The position numbers were made by a program, and so were the translations under genes. The notes beneath the pieces are model-generated. The model was not told the DNA's origin. It ran no database searches and worked only from the letters and a program-made list of their open reading frames with translations. This document shows, in pieces, positions 42,667 to 50,187 of a stretch of 64,000 bases of DNA (positions within the stretch are counted from its first letter, which is position 1; each line of letters opens with the position of its first letter). Source of the stretch: an uncultured Prevotella sp. (GTDB lineage Bacteria; Bacteroidota; Bacteroidia; Bacteroidales; Bacteroidaceae); contig CALUGW010000001.1 in assembly GCA_944320305.1 (NCBI GenBank), positions 164,219 through 228,218 on the forward strand. Direction: 5' to 3'.

Positions 42667-43007
42667 TCCAACGCTCCTTTCCGCCAGGCGTAAGCCAGGC
42701 CAAATACCAATACCAGCAGGAAGAAACCGATGCTGCACAGAGCCATCGTTCCGAACTGCTTAACGACCACTGCCCAGGGGTAGAGGAACACTGTCTCGAT
42801 GTCGAACATCAGGAACAGGATGGCGAAGAGATAGTAGCCCACGTGAACAGGAAGCCACGACGACCCCTTCGTGGGAATACCGCACTCAAACGGTTCACCC
42901 TTTACCGGATTGTACGAACGCGGTCCTATCAGCTTGGCCACGACATACGCGCCCACAACCAATACGACAGCCGTCAAGATAACGGTAATAAATAAAGTAG
43001 AATACAT
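42657..43007 (-). CDS. nuoA: NADH-quinone oxidoreductase-type subunit A
   Basis: A three-helix membrane subunit of complex I, 116 residues, first gene of the operon. The conserved loop YNPVKGEPFECGIPTKGSSW contains the cysteine and Glu/Asp that line the quinone entry. FLMFDIETVFLYPWAVV follows in the second helix. A -7 box (TAACTTTG, 43058-43051) lies 44 bases upstream. It overlaps nuoB by ten bases. Confidence 0.96.
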   Translation of the reverse strand: MYSTLFITVILTAVVLVVGAYVVAKLIGPRSYNPVKGEPFECGIPTKGSSWLPVHVGYYLFAILFLMFDIETVFLYPWAVVVKQFGTMALCSIGFFLLVLVFGLAYAWRKGALEWK

Positions 43008-43050
43008 AAAAACTATAAAATATTACAAATTTGTACGCCTTAAGCGGTTG

Positions 43051-43058
43051 CAAAGTTA
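43051..43058 (-). promoter_or_regulatory. -7 promoter element of the nuo operon
   Basis: On the minus strand TAACTTTG matches the Bacteroidetes -7 box, 44 bases before the nuoA ATG. No -33 TTG is present at the usual spacing. Confidence 0.5.
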
Positions 43059-43184
43059 GTAAATTTATTGCAAAGGCATTATATTTAATGCAAAAATGTT
43101 TTTAATGAAACGATGATTTAACCCGGCGTTTTTGTTTTGTGAATGGCGTCAATGCCGCTGCGAAAGCCTCCACGGCTCTCCCTG

Positions 43185-44687
43185 TCATCCCGTTTTGCAA
43201 AGCGCAATCCGACCGCCCGGCAAACGCAAAAGCGGCGGCCATGCAGCAGTTCTCACGGACTGCGCGTGGCCGCCGTTTGTGGCTGTCACTGTAGGCTGTC
43301 CGTCGGCTGTCGTTCCGTCAATGTCTGTCGGTGTCAGCTCAATGATGTTGGGAATATCTTTCCATGTTTCAGCATTTTTATATGCTTCCAGCGAACCTGC
43401 CGGAACGTACAGGGTGTCAGGAACATTCTCATTACGACTAAATACATACTTTCCAAGTGTTGGCGGTATTGGGTTAAGAGATGTTACGGTTGTAATATAT
43501 GAGCCAAAAATGAAACTCCCATTAAAAGCATAGTCTGCAATTTGGGTGACAGTTTTAGGAAGAACAACCGTTGTCAGGTTTCTACAAAGTTGAAATGCCG
43601 AACGTTCAATAGTTTCTACTCCGTCAAGAAGATTTAGGTATTCAATGTGGCTACATCCGCTGAAAGCTCGTTCTCCGACATTTCCTCCAACGGTTACATT
43701 TGTGAGGCTGTCGCAATATATGAAAGCATACTCTCCGACATTTGCCGCAGGACTGTTGATTGTTTTAACTCCACAGCAGGATGAGAAAGCACGTTCCTCT
43801 ATTTCCAATAAAGTACACCGTCTATCGAAGCGAAGAATTTGTTGTCCTTGTCAACGTTTATTTCTTGTAAGTTATTGTATGAAGAGCTTTCAAGTCCGAT
43901 TTTTTCTACCTTGTCAGAGATATTGATGGTTTTTAGGTTTGGCAAATTTGCAAGAATATACCAATTCTCAAGATTACATAATACGTTAACAACCTCAATA
44001 TTGTTACAATTAGAAAAAATATCATTCCCAATTGTTGTTGTGTTTTCAGGAATGGTTATGCTTGTCAGGTTGTCACATCCATCGAATGCGTTGTCTCCAA
44101 TCGTTGTTACGTTTTCAGGAATGGTGATGTTTGTCAGGTTGTTGCAACCAGAAAATGCATAGTTTCCAATCGTTGTTACGCTGCTCGGGATATTGACGTT
44201 AGTCAGATTGTTGCATCCAGAGAACGCGTAATTTTCAATAATTGTAACTGTTTCAAGAATAGTTGTAAGTTCTTTCTTGTTGGGTGCTCTCAATAAAGTT
44301 GTTATGGACTTGTTATAAAGAGCACCGTTGACAGATGTAAAATATATATTCCTTTCATCAACGTCGATTACATTTAGGCTACGGCAATAAGCGAACGCGC
44401 CTGCCCCAATCGTTGCTATGCTTTTCGGAATGGAAATGCTTGACAGAGTGCTCAGGCCAATGAATACACTATCTCCAATTTCTGTCACTTTATAACCATT
44501 TACTACTTCTTGGAATTGTTATGTCGTTAGACATATCATAACTTATTCCAGTCACTTCGCAGGTTTTCCCATCTTCCGAAATGATATTGTACCAAATGCC
44601 GTTCTCACCGAAGTCGTAAGCAGAAGCTGTCACTGTGGTCATCAGGCAAAGGGCAGATAGTGCGGCTGTTTTGATGGAATGTTTCAT
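43185..44687 (-). pseudogene. Decayed BspA-like leucine-rich repeat protein gene
   Basis: Three collinear fragments together encode one secreted BspA-type LRR protein. Fragment 1 (44687-44490) has a signal peptide and the N-terminal block DFGENGIWYNIISEDGK. Fragment 2 (44488-43799) holds LRR units such as IENYAFSGCNNLTNVNIP. Fragment 3 (43808-43185) holds more LRRs and the usual post-repeat segment YVPAGSLEAYKNAETWKDIPNI. The first break is near 44505, where removing one base of AGTAGT restores SVNGYKVTEIGDSVF. The second is near 43803, where the text between VLYWK and EIEERAF seems to have been lost. The last 35 residues run through a strong hairpin (43233-43275), and the C-terminal sorting domain is missing. 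Assembly error could account for single indels but not for all of these. Confidence 0.82.
43233..43275 (-). terminator. Strong hairpin terminator inside the decayed LRR gene
   Basis: CGGCGGCCATGC (43233-43244) and its near complement (43264-43275), extended inward by GCAGT/ACTGC with one bulge, make a stem of about 17 bp. On the minus strand a T-containing tail follows. It probably ended the original transcript. Confidence 0.72.
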
Positions 44688-44813
44688 ATTTACTCGTGTT
44701 TTAGTTATTTTTACTAATTATAGTGCACCTTGCAGCATTGATTTTTATAATCTTTGTGGAAGAACACATCTTATCGGGACTCTGTGTAGGAGCGCAAGGT
44801 GGCAGTATGCGGC

Positions 44814-45647
44814 TCAGCCGTGGTATGCGGCCAGCCGTTCCAGTGGGCTGCGCTCCACGGTGCCGAGGGTTATGCCCTCGGCCTCGGCAGCGTCAGACAG
44901 TTCGGCCGAGAAGTAGTAGCCCACGCTGCCTATGACGCCCACGGGCAGGTCGGGGCGGCGGTAGGGCGCCACGTGCAGGCGGAAGAAGCTGCGGAAGTTG
45001 TCGATGGCCAGCCGGCGCAGCTCGGGGCTGTCTATGTGGCGGTGGATGAAGCGGGTGAGCGAGGCCAGAAACCTGTTGGCCCCCGGCTCGCGGTAGACGC
45101 GCCTGATGATTTCGGCGGCGGTCAGGCCCGTCTCTTGGGCAAAGGCGTCGGCCAGCGCCTGCGGCAGCAGGCCGCGCAGCAGCGCTGCGGCGAAGCAACG
45201 GCCCAGCACGGCGCCGCTGCCCTCGTCGCCGAGGATGTAGCCCAGTGGTGGCGTGTTCTCCACAATGCTTTCACCGTTATAAAGGCAGGAGTTGCTGCCT
45301 GTGCCCAGAATGCAGGCAATGCCCCCGGAGCGGGCGCAGAGGGCGCGCGCCGCGCCGAGCAGGTCGCTGCCCACGCAGACTGTTCCGGCCTTGGCGAACA
45401 CGCGGCGCAGCATCGTCTCCATCAGTGTGAGGCAGGCGTCGCGGCAGCCGCTGCCGTAGAAGTACACCTCGGCAGGCTCGGCGCCGCCCAGCTGGGGGCG
45501 CAGCTCGCCCGTAAGAATCTCGTATATCTCGCCCTCGCCCATGTGGAACGGGTTCATGCCCTGTGTGGCCATCAGCCTGACGGTTTGTCCGCCTTCGGTC
45601 AGGCACCAGTCGGTCTTGGTGCTTCCGCTGTCTGCTATCAGTTTCAT
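44814..45647 (-). CDS. BadF/BadG/BcrA/BcrD-type sugar kinase (N-acetylglucosamine kinase-like)
   Basis: An ASKHA-fold ATPase of 277 residues. LIADSGSTKTDWCL is the phosphate-1 loop (residues 3-16) and ACILGTGSNSCLYNGE is the phosphate-2 loop. GYILGDEGSGAVLGRCF is the segment typical of N-acetylglucosamine kinase-like members. The likely reaction is ATP-dependent phosphorylation of an amino sugar in the cytoplasm, but the substrate is inferred from family likeness only. It has its own promoter (45670-45700) and precedes the decayed LRR gene. The third base bias is strongly GC-rich, more than in the neighbours. Confidence 0.88.
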   Translation of the reverse strand: MKLIADSGSTKTDWCLTEGGQTVRLMATQGMNPFHMGEGEIYEILTGELRPQLGGAEPAEVYFYGSGCRDACLTLMETMLRRVFAKAGTVCVGSDLLGAARALCARSGGIACILGTGSNSCLYNGESIVENTPPLGYILGDEGSGAVLGRCFAAALLRGLLPQALADAFAQETGLTAAEIIRRVYREPGANRFLASLTRFIHRHIDSPELRRLAIDNFRSFFRLHVAPYRRPDLPVGVIGSVGYYFSAELSDAAEAEGITLGTVERSPLERLAAYHG

Positions 45648-45669
45648 CTGTTTTTCGGTGTGTTGAGTG

Positions 45670-45700
45670 CAAAGGTAGCTGTTCTTTCTGACATACTCAA
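45670..45700 (-). promoter_or_regulatory. Promoter of the BadF-type kinase gene
   Basis: On the minus strand TTG (45700-45698) and TACCTTTG (45677-45670) are separated by exactly 20 bases. The start codon lies 22 bases beyond the -7 box. Confidence 0.78.
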
Positions 45701-45860
45701 AAATAGTCAGACTATTTTTTGTGTTCTCAGGCGCATATACGCATATACGCGGAGTCCGGCATCCGCGTGTGTGTTCACTGCCGCTTGTCTATATAGAGGC
45801 TGGACCCCGCGTCGGGGCGCGGGGTGACGTGGGAGACACAGTACTCATTAAAGAACGCAA
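45701..45860. repeat. Cluster of small palindromes and a GCATATAC repeat
   Basis: In this gene-free stretch GCATATAC occurs twice in tandem (45733-45748). ACGCGGA (45747-45753) pairs with TCCGCGT (45762-45768). ACCCCGCG (45804-45811) pairs with CGCGGGGT (45818-45825) around a six-base loop. These look like small intergenic hairpin elements. No gene is supported between 45648 and 46375. Confidence 0.65.
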
Positions 45861-45992
45861 TTTGTCAAATTGCGGGTATTCAAATTAGAGAAAGTCTAAG
45901 GGCCAATTCGATTTTTAACACTTCTGAAACTGCTGAAATAGAAGCCGGGAGACTCCTGAAAGTATTTTATCTTGACAAAAATGCAGCCCCGC

Positions 45993-46139
45993 TTTGCGAA
46001 AAGGCCCATGTAGGAATGCAATATGGCCCATATTGCACTACGATATAGGCCATATTAGAACGCGAAAAGACCCTTCTTGCAGGGCAAAAAGGGCTGTTTT
46101 GGGGTTAAAAAGGGCTGTTTCAGGGGCTGATTTAGTTGC
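45993..46139 (+). repeat. 22-bp-period dyad array C, with right flank
   Basis: Six units in exact register at 45993-46014, 46015-46036, 46037-46058, 46059-46080, 46081-46102 and 46103-46124. TTTAGTTGC at 46131-46139 matches the core of the right flank seen at arrays B and D. Unit 2 holds a nearly perfect dyad, TGCAATATG then GCC then CATATTGCA. The left flank is not recognisable here. Confidence 0.88.
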
Positions 46140-46205
46140 ACAATCGAGCCAATTAGTCCAATAAGTCTAATCAGGCCAATCAGTTACGGTTGCACACCCG
46201 TGCTG

Positions 46206-46247
46206 CGCGTATTTGCGGCCGAAGAGCGGAGTGATTTCAAATACGCG
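46206..46247. repeat. 10-bp perfect inverted repeat
   Basis: CGCGTATTTG (46206-46215) and CAAATACGCG (46238-46247) are exact complements, 22 bases apart. They lie in non-coding sequence downstream of the lipoprotein gene. Confidence 0.85.
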
Positions 46248-46375
46248 AATTCCGAGAGGCTTTTCCAGGCGGAATTTAACAACTGCAAATATTTGTTGCC
46301 TGTCGGCGGGGCGGGCGTGTGTGCCGCAGCGGAGGCGAAGGCCGGCGCGGCGGCACTGCCTGGCGCCCCGCTGTG

Positions 46376-46786
46376 CTATTCGGCGCTGCCGCCTTCGGCG
46401 TAGTCTTTCCGGGTGAATGTGGCCTCATATAGCACCTTGCCCGGCTCCTTGGCCGAGCGGTAGGTGTAGGCGAAGTTGTAGCCTGCGTCCTTGTAGTCTT
46501 TCACCGATGTGGCGTTCTTGATCTCGTTGAGCAGCATGTTGCCGGCGTCGGAGTTTCTGAGCAGCTCCGCGTTGTCAGCCGCGCCGCTCAGGGTGTAGTG
46601 GTAGTGCAGGGTGTGTGTGGCGCGGTCGAACGTCAGGCTGTCTATTGTCATGTTCTGCCCGATGGGCGCGGGGCATTTCTTCCGGGTGTATTCCTCGGCC
46701 TCGCGGGCGCATTTGTCCTCGAGGCTCTCCTGGCAGGCGGCGCAAAAGGCTGCCGCCGCGGCCAGACATAACAGTGCTCTCTTCAT
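46376..46786 (-). CDS. Small putative lipoprotein of unknown function
   Basis: A 136-residue protein with a lipoprotein-type signal (MKRALLCLAAAAAFCAAC, lipidated Cys probably residue 18). The mature part is short, charged and beta-rich (MTIDSLTFDRATHTLHYHYTLSG), with no recognised domain. It is likely anchored in the inner or outer membrane. The minus-strand box TACTTTTG (46816-46809) lies 22 bases upstream of the ATG and is probably its promoter. The function is unknown. Confidence 0.75.
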   Translation of the reverse strand: MKRALLCLAAAAAFCAACQESLEDKCAREAEEYTRKKCPAPIGQNMTIDSLTFDRATHTLHYHYTLSGAADNAELLRNSDAGNMLLNEIKNATSVKDYKDAGYNFAYTYRSAKEPGKVLYEATFTRKDYAEGGSAE

Positions 46787-46808
46787 TGCTGATGCTGGTT
46801 TTTGTCGG

Positions 46809-46816
46809 CAAAAGTA
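46809..46816 (-). promoter_or_regulatory. -7 promoter element of the lipoprotein gene
   Basis: TACTTTTG on the minus strand fits the -7 consensus, 22 bases before the start codon. The -33 element is not clear. Confidence 0.5.
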
Positions 46817-46908
46817 GTAAAAACACGGCAGAAACGGCGTTTTTTTGCTGTTAAAAGAATAAATGGCTGTTCAAAATAAACCTGTGCGACCACGTCATTC
46901 CCGGTCCT

Positions 46909-46960
46909 CACGCCCTTCCAGTCATTCTGTTTAAAGCGGAATGACAGGGAGGGCGCGTGG
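46909..46960. repeat. Imperfect intergenic palindrome
   Basis: GTCATTCTG (46921-46929) pairs with CGGAATGAC (46937-46945) with one wobble. Outer segments CACGCCCT and AGGGCGCGTG extend the stem. The gap from 46787 to 47108 has no gene, and only this element and the trmD promoter stand out. Confidence 0.65.
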
Positions 46961-47071
46961 GTACCGCCTGTTGTGATTATTTGCGTGTCGTTGCCAGCGG
47001 AGCTGCGGCTGCAGGCGTCAGAGTGGGGGCGGCGCAGATTGTCTTTTTGTGTTTATTAACCATCGCGCGGA

Positions 47072-47101
47072 TTGGTTTTGAGGCTAAATTAAGTACTTTT
47101 G
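47072..47101 (+). promoter_or_regulatory. Promoter of trmD, leaderless candidate
   Basis: TTG (47072-47074) and TACTTTTG (47094-47101) are 19 bases apart. Only seven bases separate the -7 box from the trmD ATG at 47109, so transcription should start at or within a few bases of the start codon. Confidence 0.72.
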
Positions 47102-47108
47102 CAGCTGT

Positions 47109-47783
47109 ATGAGAATCGATATTATAACAGTTCTGCCCGAAATGCTTGAGGGATTCGTCAACGAGTCGATACTGGCAAGGGCACAAAAGAAGGGGCTTGC
47201 CGAGATACATCTGCATAATTTGCGCGACTACACCACCGACAAGTGGCGCCGCGTGGACGATTATCCCTATGGAGGCTTTGCCGGCATGGTGATGCAGTGC
47301 GAGCCGATAGACCGCGCGATCACGGCGCTGACGGCCGAGCGGAAGTATGATGAGGTGATTTACACCTCGCCCGACGGCGAGCGCTTCGACCAGCATGTGG
47401 CCAACGAGCTTTCGATGAAAGAGAACATGATAATCCTTTGCGGCCACTACAAAGGCATTGACCAGCGTGTGCGCGACCATCTGATAACCCGCGAGATAAG
47501 CATTGGCGACTACGTTCTTACGGGCGGCGAGCTTGCCGCGGCAGTGATGGCCGATGCCATTGTGAGGGTGGTGCCGGGCGTGATAGGCGACGAGCAGAGC
47601 GCCTTGTCAGACTGCTTTCAAGACGATATGCTCTCGGCCCCTGTCTACACGCGCCCTGCGGAATACAGGGGCTGGCGTGTGCCGGATGTGCTGCTGAGCG
47701 GCAACGAGGCCAAGATAAAGGAGTGGGAGATGGACCAGGCCATGGAGCGCACGCGCCGCCTGAGGCCCGACCTGCTGAAATAG
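47109..47783 (+). CDS. trmD: tRNA (guanine-37 N1) methyltransferase
   Basis: A SPOUT-fold enzyme of 224 residues that methylates G37 next to the anticodon and so prevents frameshifting. The start [15 protein letters not shown], the block [19 protein letters not shown] and the SAM-binding knot segment [37 protein letters not shown] are diagnostic. The N-terminal ATG lies directly behind the promoter. The gene is monocistronic and convergent with the patatin-like gene, whose stop codon lies two bases away. Confidence 0.97.
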   Translation: MRIDIITVLPEMLEGFVNESILARAQKKGLAEIHLHNLRDYTTDKWRRVDDYPYGGFAGMVMQCEPIDRAITALTAERKYDEVIYTSPDGERFDQHVANELSMKENMIILCGHYKGIDQRVRDHLITREISIGDYVLTGGELAAAVMADAIVRVVPGVIGDEQSALSDCFQDDMLSAPVYTRPAEYRGWRVPDVLLSGNEAKIKEWEMDQAMERTRRLRPDLLK

Positions 47784-47785
47784 GC

Positions 47786-48631
47786 TCACAGAATCCTTTT
47801 GCAGAACTCATCGCCGAGCCTGAAGCCTTCCTCGTAGAGGGCTTCCAGCTTGCGCGGGTCTTTCTCCATCCGCCCCACAACCACGGGCCGCTGCGGGCGG
47901 ATGCAGCTTATCGTGCCCTCATCCTCCATGCGCTCCACCATCTCCAGCTGCCGGTTGTAAGCCGCGATGCGGCGGCTCAGCGCCACGCGCAGGCGTGGAT
48001 AATTCTTATAGACGAACGGCGGCAGCCGGCGGTCGCGCCCCTTGTTGCGCCAGCCCCGGTTGCGCGTGGCTATCACCACGTTGTGCCTGTGGCCTGTCTC
48101 GATGGCTCTCAGCACTGGAATGCTGTCCACGATGCCTCCGTCGAGCATCGGCACGCCGTCCACCAAGGTCATTCTGCTCACGTACGGCAGGCTGCTGCTT
48201 GCCTTCACGATGTCAATCAGTCTCTTGCGGTCGCCGGAGCTTTCGCTAAGGTATTCGGGGCGGCCCGTAAGACAGTTTGTGGCCACCATCTCGAAAGTGG
48301 CGCCGCTGCCAAAAAAAACGTCATAGTCGTAGGGCACAATCTCGTTGGGAAAACGCTCGTAGAGCAGCTCCGGGTCGAAGATGCTGCCCCGGGTCACAAG
48401 GTTGCGCAGGCTTATGTAGTCGTACTTCACGAGCATGTCTATGTTTGACACGCGGGCGCGGCGCGGCTGGCGGCTCATGTAAGACAGGCCGTTGCACGCG
48501 CCGGCCGACACGGCCACCACGTAGTTGAAGTAAAGCTCATGCTTCATAAAAGCGTCGAGCACACCACTTGTGAACACCCCGCGCATGCCGCCGCCCTCAA
48601 GCACGAGTCCGCTGTTCCACACTGTCAGCAT
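47786..48631 (-). CDS. Patatin-like phospholipase
   Basis: A 281-residue serine-aspartate dyad hydrolase of the YjjU/RssA group, probably a lipase or acyl hydrolase. The oxyanion motif is LEGGGMRGVFTSGVLDAF (about residues 11-28). The nucleophile is in VAVSAGACNG, where the first position of the usual GxSxG is Ala. The catalytic Asp is in DGGIVDSIPV. It is cytoplasmic, as no signal peptide is seen. A TATCTTTG box (48672-48665) lies 33 bases upstream. Convergent with trmD and divergent from aminopeptidase P. Confidence 0.9.
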   Translation of the reverse strand: MLTVWNSGLVLEGGGMRGVFTSGVLDAFMKHELYFNYVVAVSAGACNGLSYMSRQPRRARVSNIDMLVKYDYISLRNLVTRGSIFDPELLYERFPNEIVPYDYDVFFGSGATFEMVATNCLTGRPEYLSESSGDRKRLIDIVKASSSLPYVSRMTLVDGVPMLDGGIVDSIPVLRAIETGHRHNVVIATRNRGWRNKGRDRRLPPFVYKNYPRLRVALSRRIAAYNRQLEMVERMEDEGTISCIRPQRPVVVGRMEKDPRKLEALYEEGFRLGDEFCKRIL

Positions 48632-48664
48632 TTATAAACCCTCCTTGGAAATACTTTTTCCGCG

Positions 48665-48703
48665 CAAAGATACGTCATTTATATATAAATTTATGTACCT
48701 TTG
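48665..48703. promoter_or_regulatory. Divergent -7 boxes for the patatin-like gene and aminopeptidase P
   Basis: TATCTTTG on the minus strand (48672-48665) faces the patatin-like gene. TACCTTTG on the plus strand (48696-48703) faces the aminopeptidase gene, 41 bases before its ATG. Neither has a clear -33 TTG. Confidence 0.6.
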
Positions 48704-48744
48704 CAACAATATTCACCCAATGAACAGTTAAAAAACATTCAGCA

Positions 48745-50139
48745 ATGTTCAGCACAGAAACTTACACAAGGCGCCGCGCCGAGCTGAAGAGGCTTGTCGG
48801 CGGCGGTGTCATATTACTTTTTGGCAATAACGAGGCTCCGGCCAATTATCCGGCCAACGCATACGCGCCGTTCCGCCAGGACTCGTCGTTTGTCTATTAT
48901 TTCGGCCTGCACCGCGACGGCCTGGTTGGAGTGATTGACGTTGACAACGACACCGAGACACTGGTCGGCGACGACATAAGCATTGAGGACATCGTCTGGT
49001 ACGGTTCTGTTGACAGCGTAAGCGACATGGCGGCCAGAGCGGGAGTGGCGCATTCGGCGCCGTCGAAAGAGCTGCAGGCAGTCTGCGCGGAGGTCGTCCG
49101 GCGGCACCGCAAGATTCACTTCCTGCCGCCCTACCGCCACGACACCATGATACAGATCATGGATTTGCTCGGCATTCACCCCGGGCGCCAGCGCGAGGCG
49201 GCCTCGATGGAGCTGATAAAGGCCGTGGTGAGGATGCGCTCGGCTAAGGAGCCGCAGGAAATCGAGGCCATCGAGCGGGCCTGCGAGGTGGGCTACAAGA
49301 TGCACACCGCCGCCATGCTTGCGGCCAAGCCCGGTGTGACGGAGCGCTTTGTGGGCGGAACGGTAGACGGAGTGGCCAATTCGCTCGCCTCTAAGGTGAG
49401 CTTTGCCACCATCTTCAGCCAGCACGGCGAGATAATGCACGGATGCCCGTCGGAAAACAAGCTCGAGGCCGGGCGTCTTGCCCTGTGCGACGCGGGATGC
49501 GAGCTTGACGACTACTGCTCCGACCACACCCGCACATACCCCGTGTCGGGCAGGTTCACCCAGCGTCAGCTGGAGATCTACAAGATTGTGGAGGAGTGCC
49601 ACGACCTGACGCTCGGCCTCGCCCGGCCGGGTGTACGCTGGTTTGACGTCCACATGGACGTGTGCCGCCTGATGACCGACAGGCTCAAGGAGCTGGGGCT
49701 TATGCGCGGCGACACGGAGGAGGCCGTAAGGGCCGGGGCGCACGCCATGTTCCTTCCGCACGGACTCGGCCACATGATGGGGCTCGACGTGCACGACATG
49801 GAGGGTCTCGGCCAGCAGTATGTGGGCTTCGACGAGGAGACGCGCCCATCCACCCAGTTTGGCACAAACTGCCTTCGCATGGGCCGCAGGCTCGAGGAGG
49901 GCTTCGTCGTGACCGACGAGCCGGGCATATACTTCATTCCGGCTCTCATCGACGACTGGCGCGCCAGCGGGCATTGCCGCGAGTTCCTGAACTTTGACAT
50001 GCTTGAGACATACAAGGACTTCGGCGGCATACGCATAGAAGACGACCTGCTCATAACCAAAGACGGATGCCGCTTCCTCGGCCAGACCCGCATACCATAC
50101 CATCCGGCCGACCTGGAGACATTCCTGGCGACACGGTGA
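48745..50139 (+). CDS. Xaa-Pro aminopeptidase (aminopeptidase P family)
   Basis: A dinuclear metallopeptidase of 464 residues that removes N-terminal residues ahead of proline. The N-terminal AMP_N creatinase-like domain includes PANYPANAYAPFRQDSSFVYYFGL. The pita-bread domain carries the metal ligands in CDAGCELDDYCSDHTRTYP (Asp), HGLGHMMGLDVHD (His) and the two Glu residues in VTDEPGIYF and GGIRIEDD. All appear intact. The protein is cytoplasmic. The gene ends 49 bases before the C1 peptidase, and the two may be co-expressed. Confidence 0.94.
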   Translation: MFSTETYTRRRAELKRLVGGGVILLFGNNEAPANYPANAYAPFRQDSSFVYYFGLHRDGLVGVIDVDNDTETLVGDDISIEDIVWYGSVDSVSDMAARAGVAHSAPSKELQAVCAEVVRRHRKIHFLPPYRHDTMIQIMDLLGIHPGRQREAASMELIKAVVRMRSAKEPQEIEAIERACEVGYKMHTAAMLAAKPGVTERFVGGTVDGVANSLASKVSFATIFSQHGEIMHGCPSENKLEAGRLALCDAGCELDDYCSDHTRTYPVSGRFTQRQLEIYKIVEECHDLTLGLARPGVRWFDVHMDVCRLMTDRLKELGLMRGDTEEAVRAGAHAMFLPHGLGHMMGLDVHDMEGLGQQYVGFDEETRPSTQFGTNCLRMGRRLEEGFVVTDEPGIYFIPALIDDWRASGHCREFLNFDMLETYKDFGGIRIEDDLLITKDGCRFLGQTRIPYHPADLETFLATR

Positions 50140-50187
50140 GAAAACAAAGAACATATTAAACTTTCAAACAGAACAAAAAAATAGATT

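Noticed and set aside
45824-46048. Small plus-strand frame in the gap before array C
   Set aside because: No ribosome-binding site, no similarity to a known protein, and it runs into array C.
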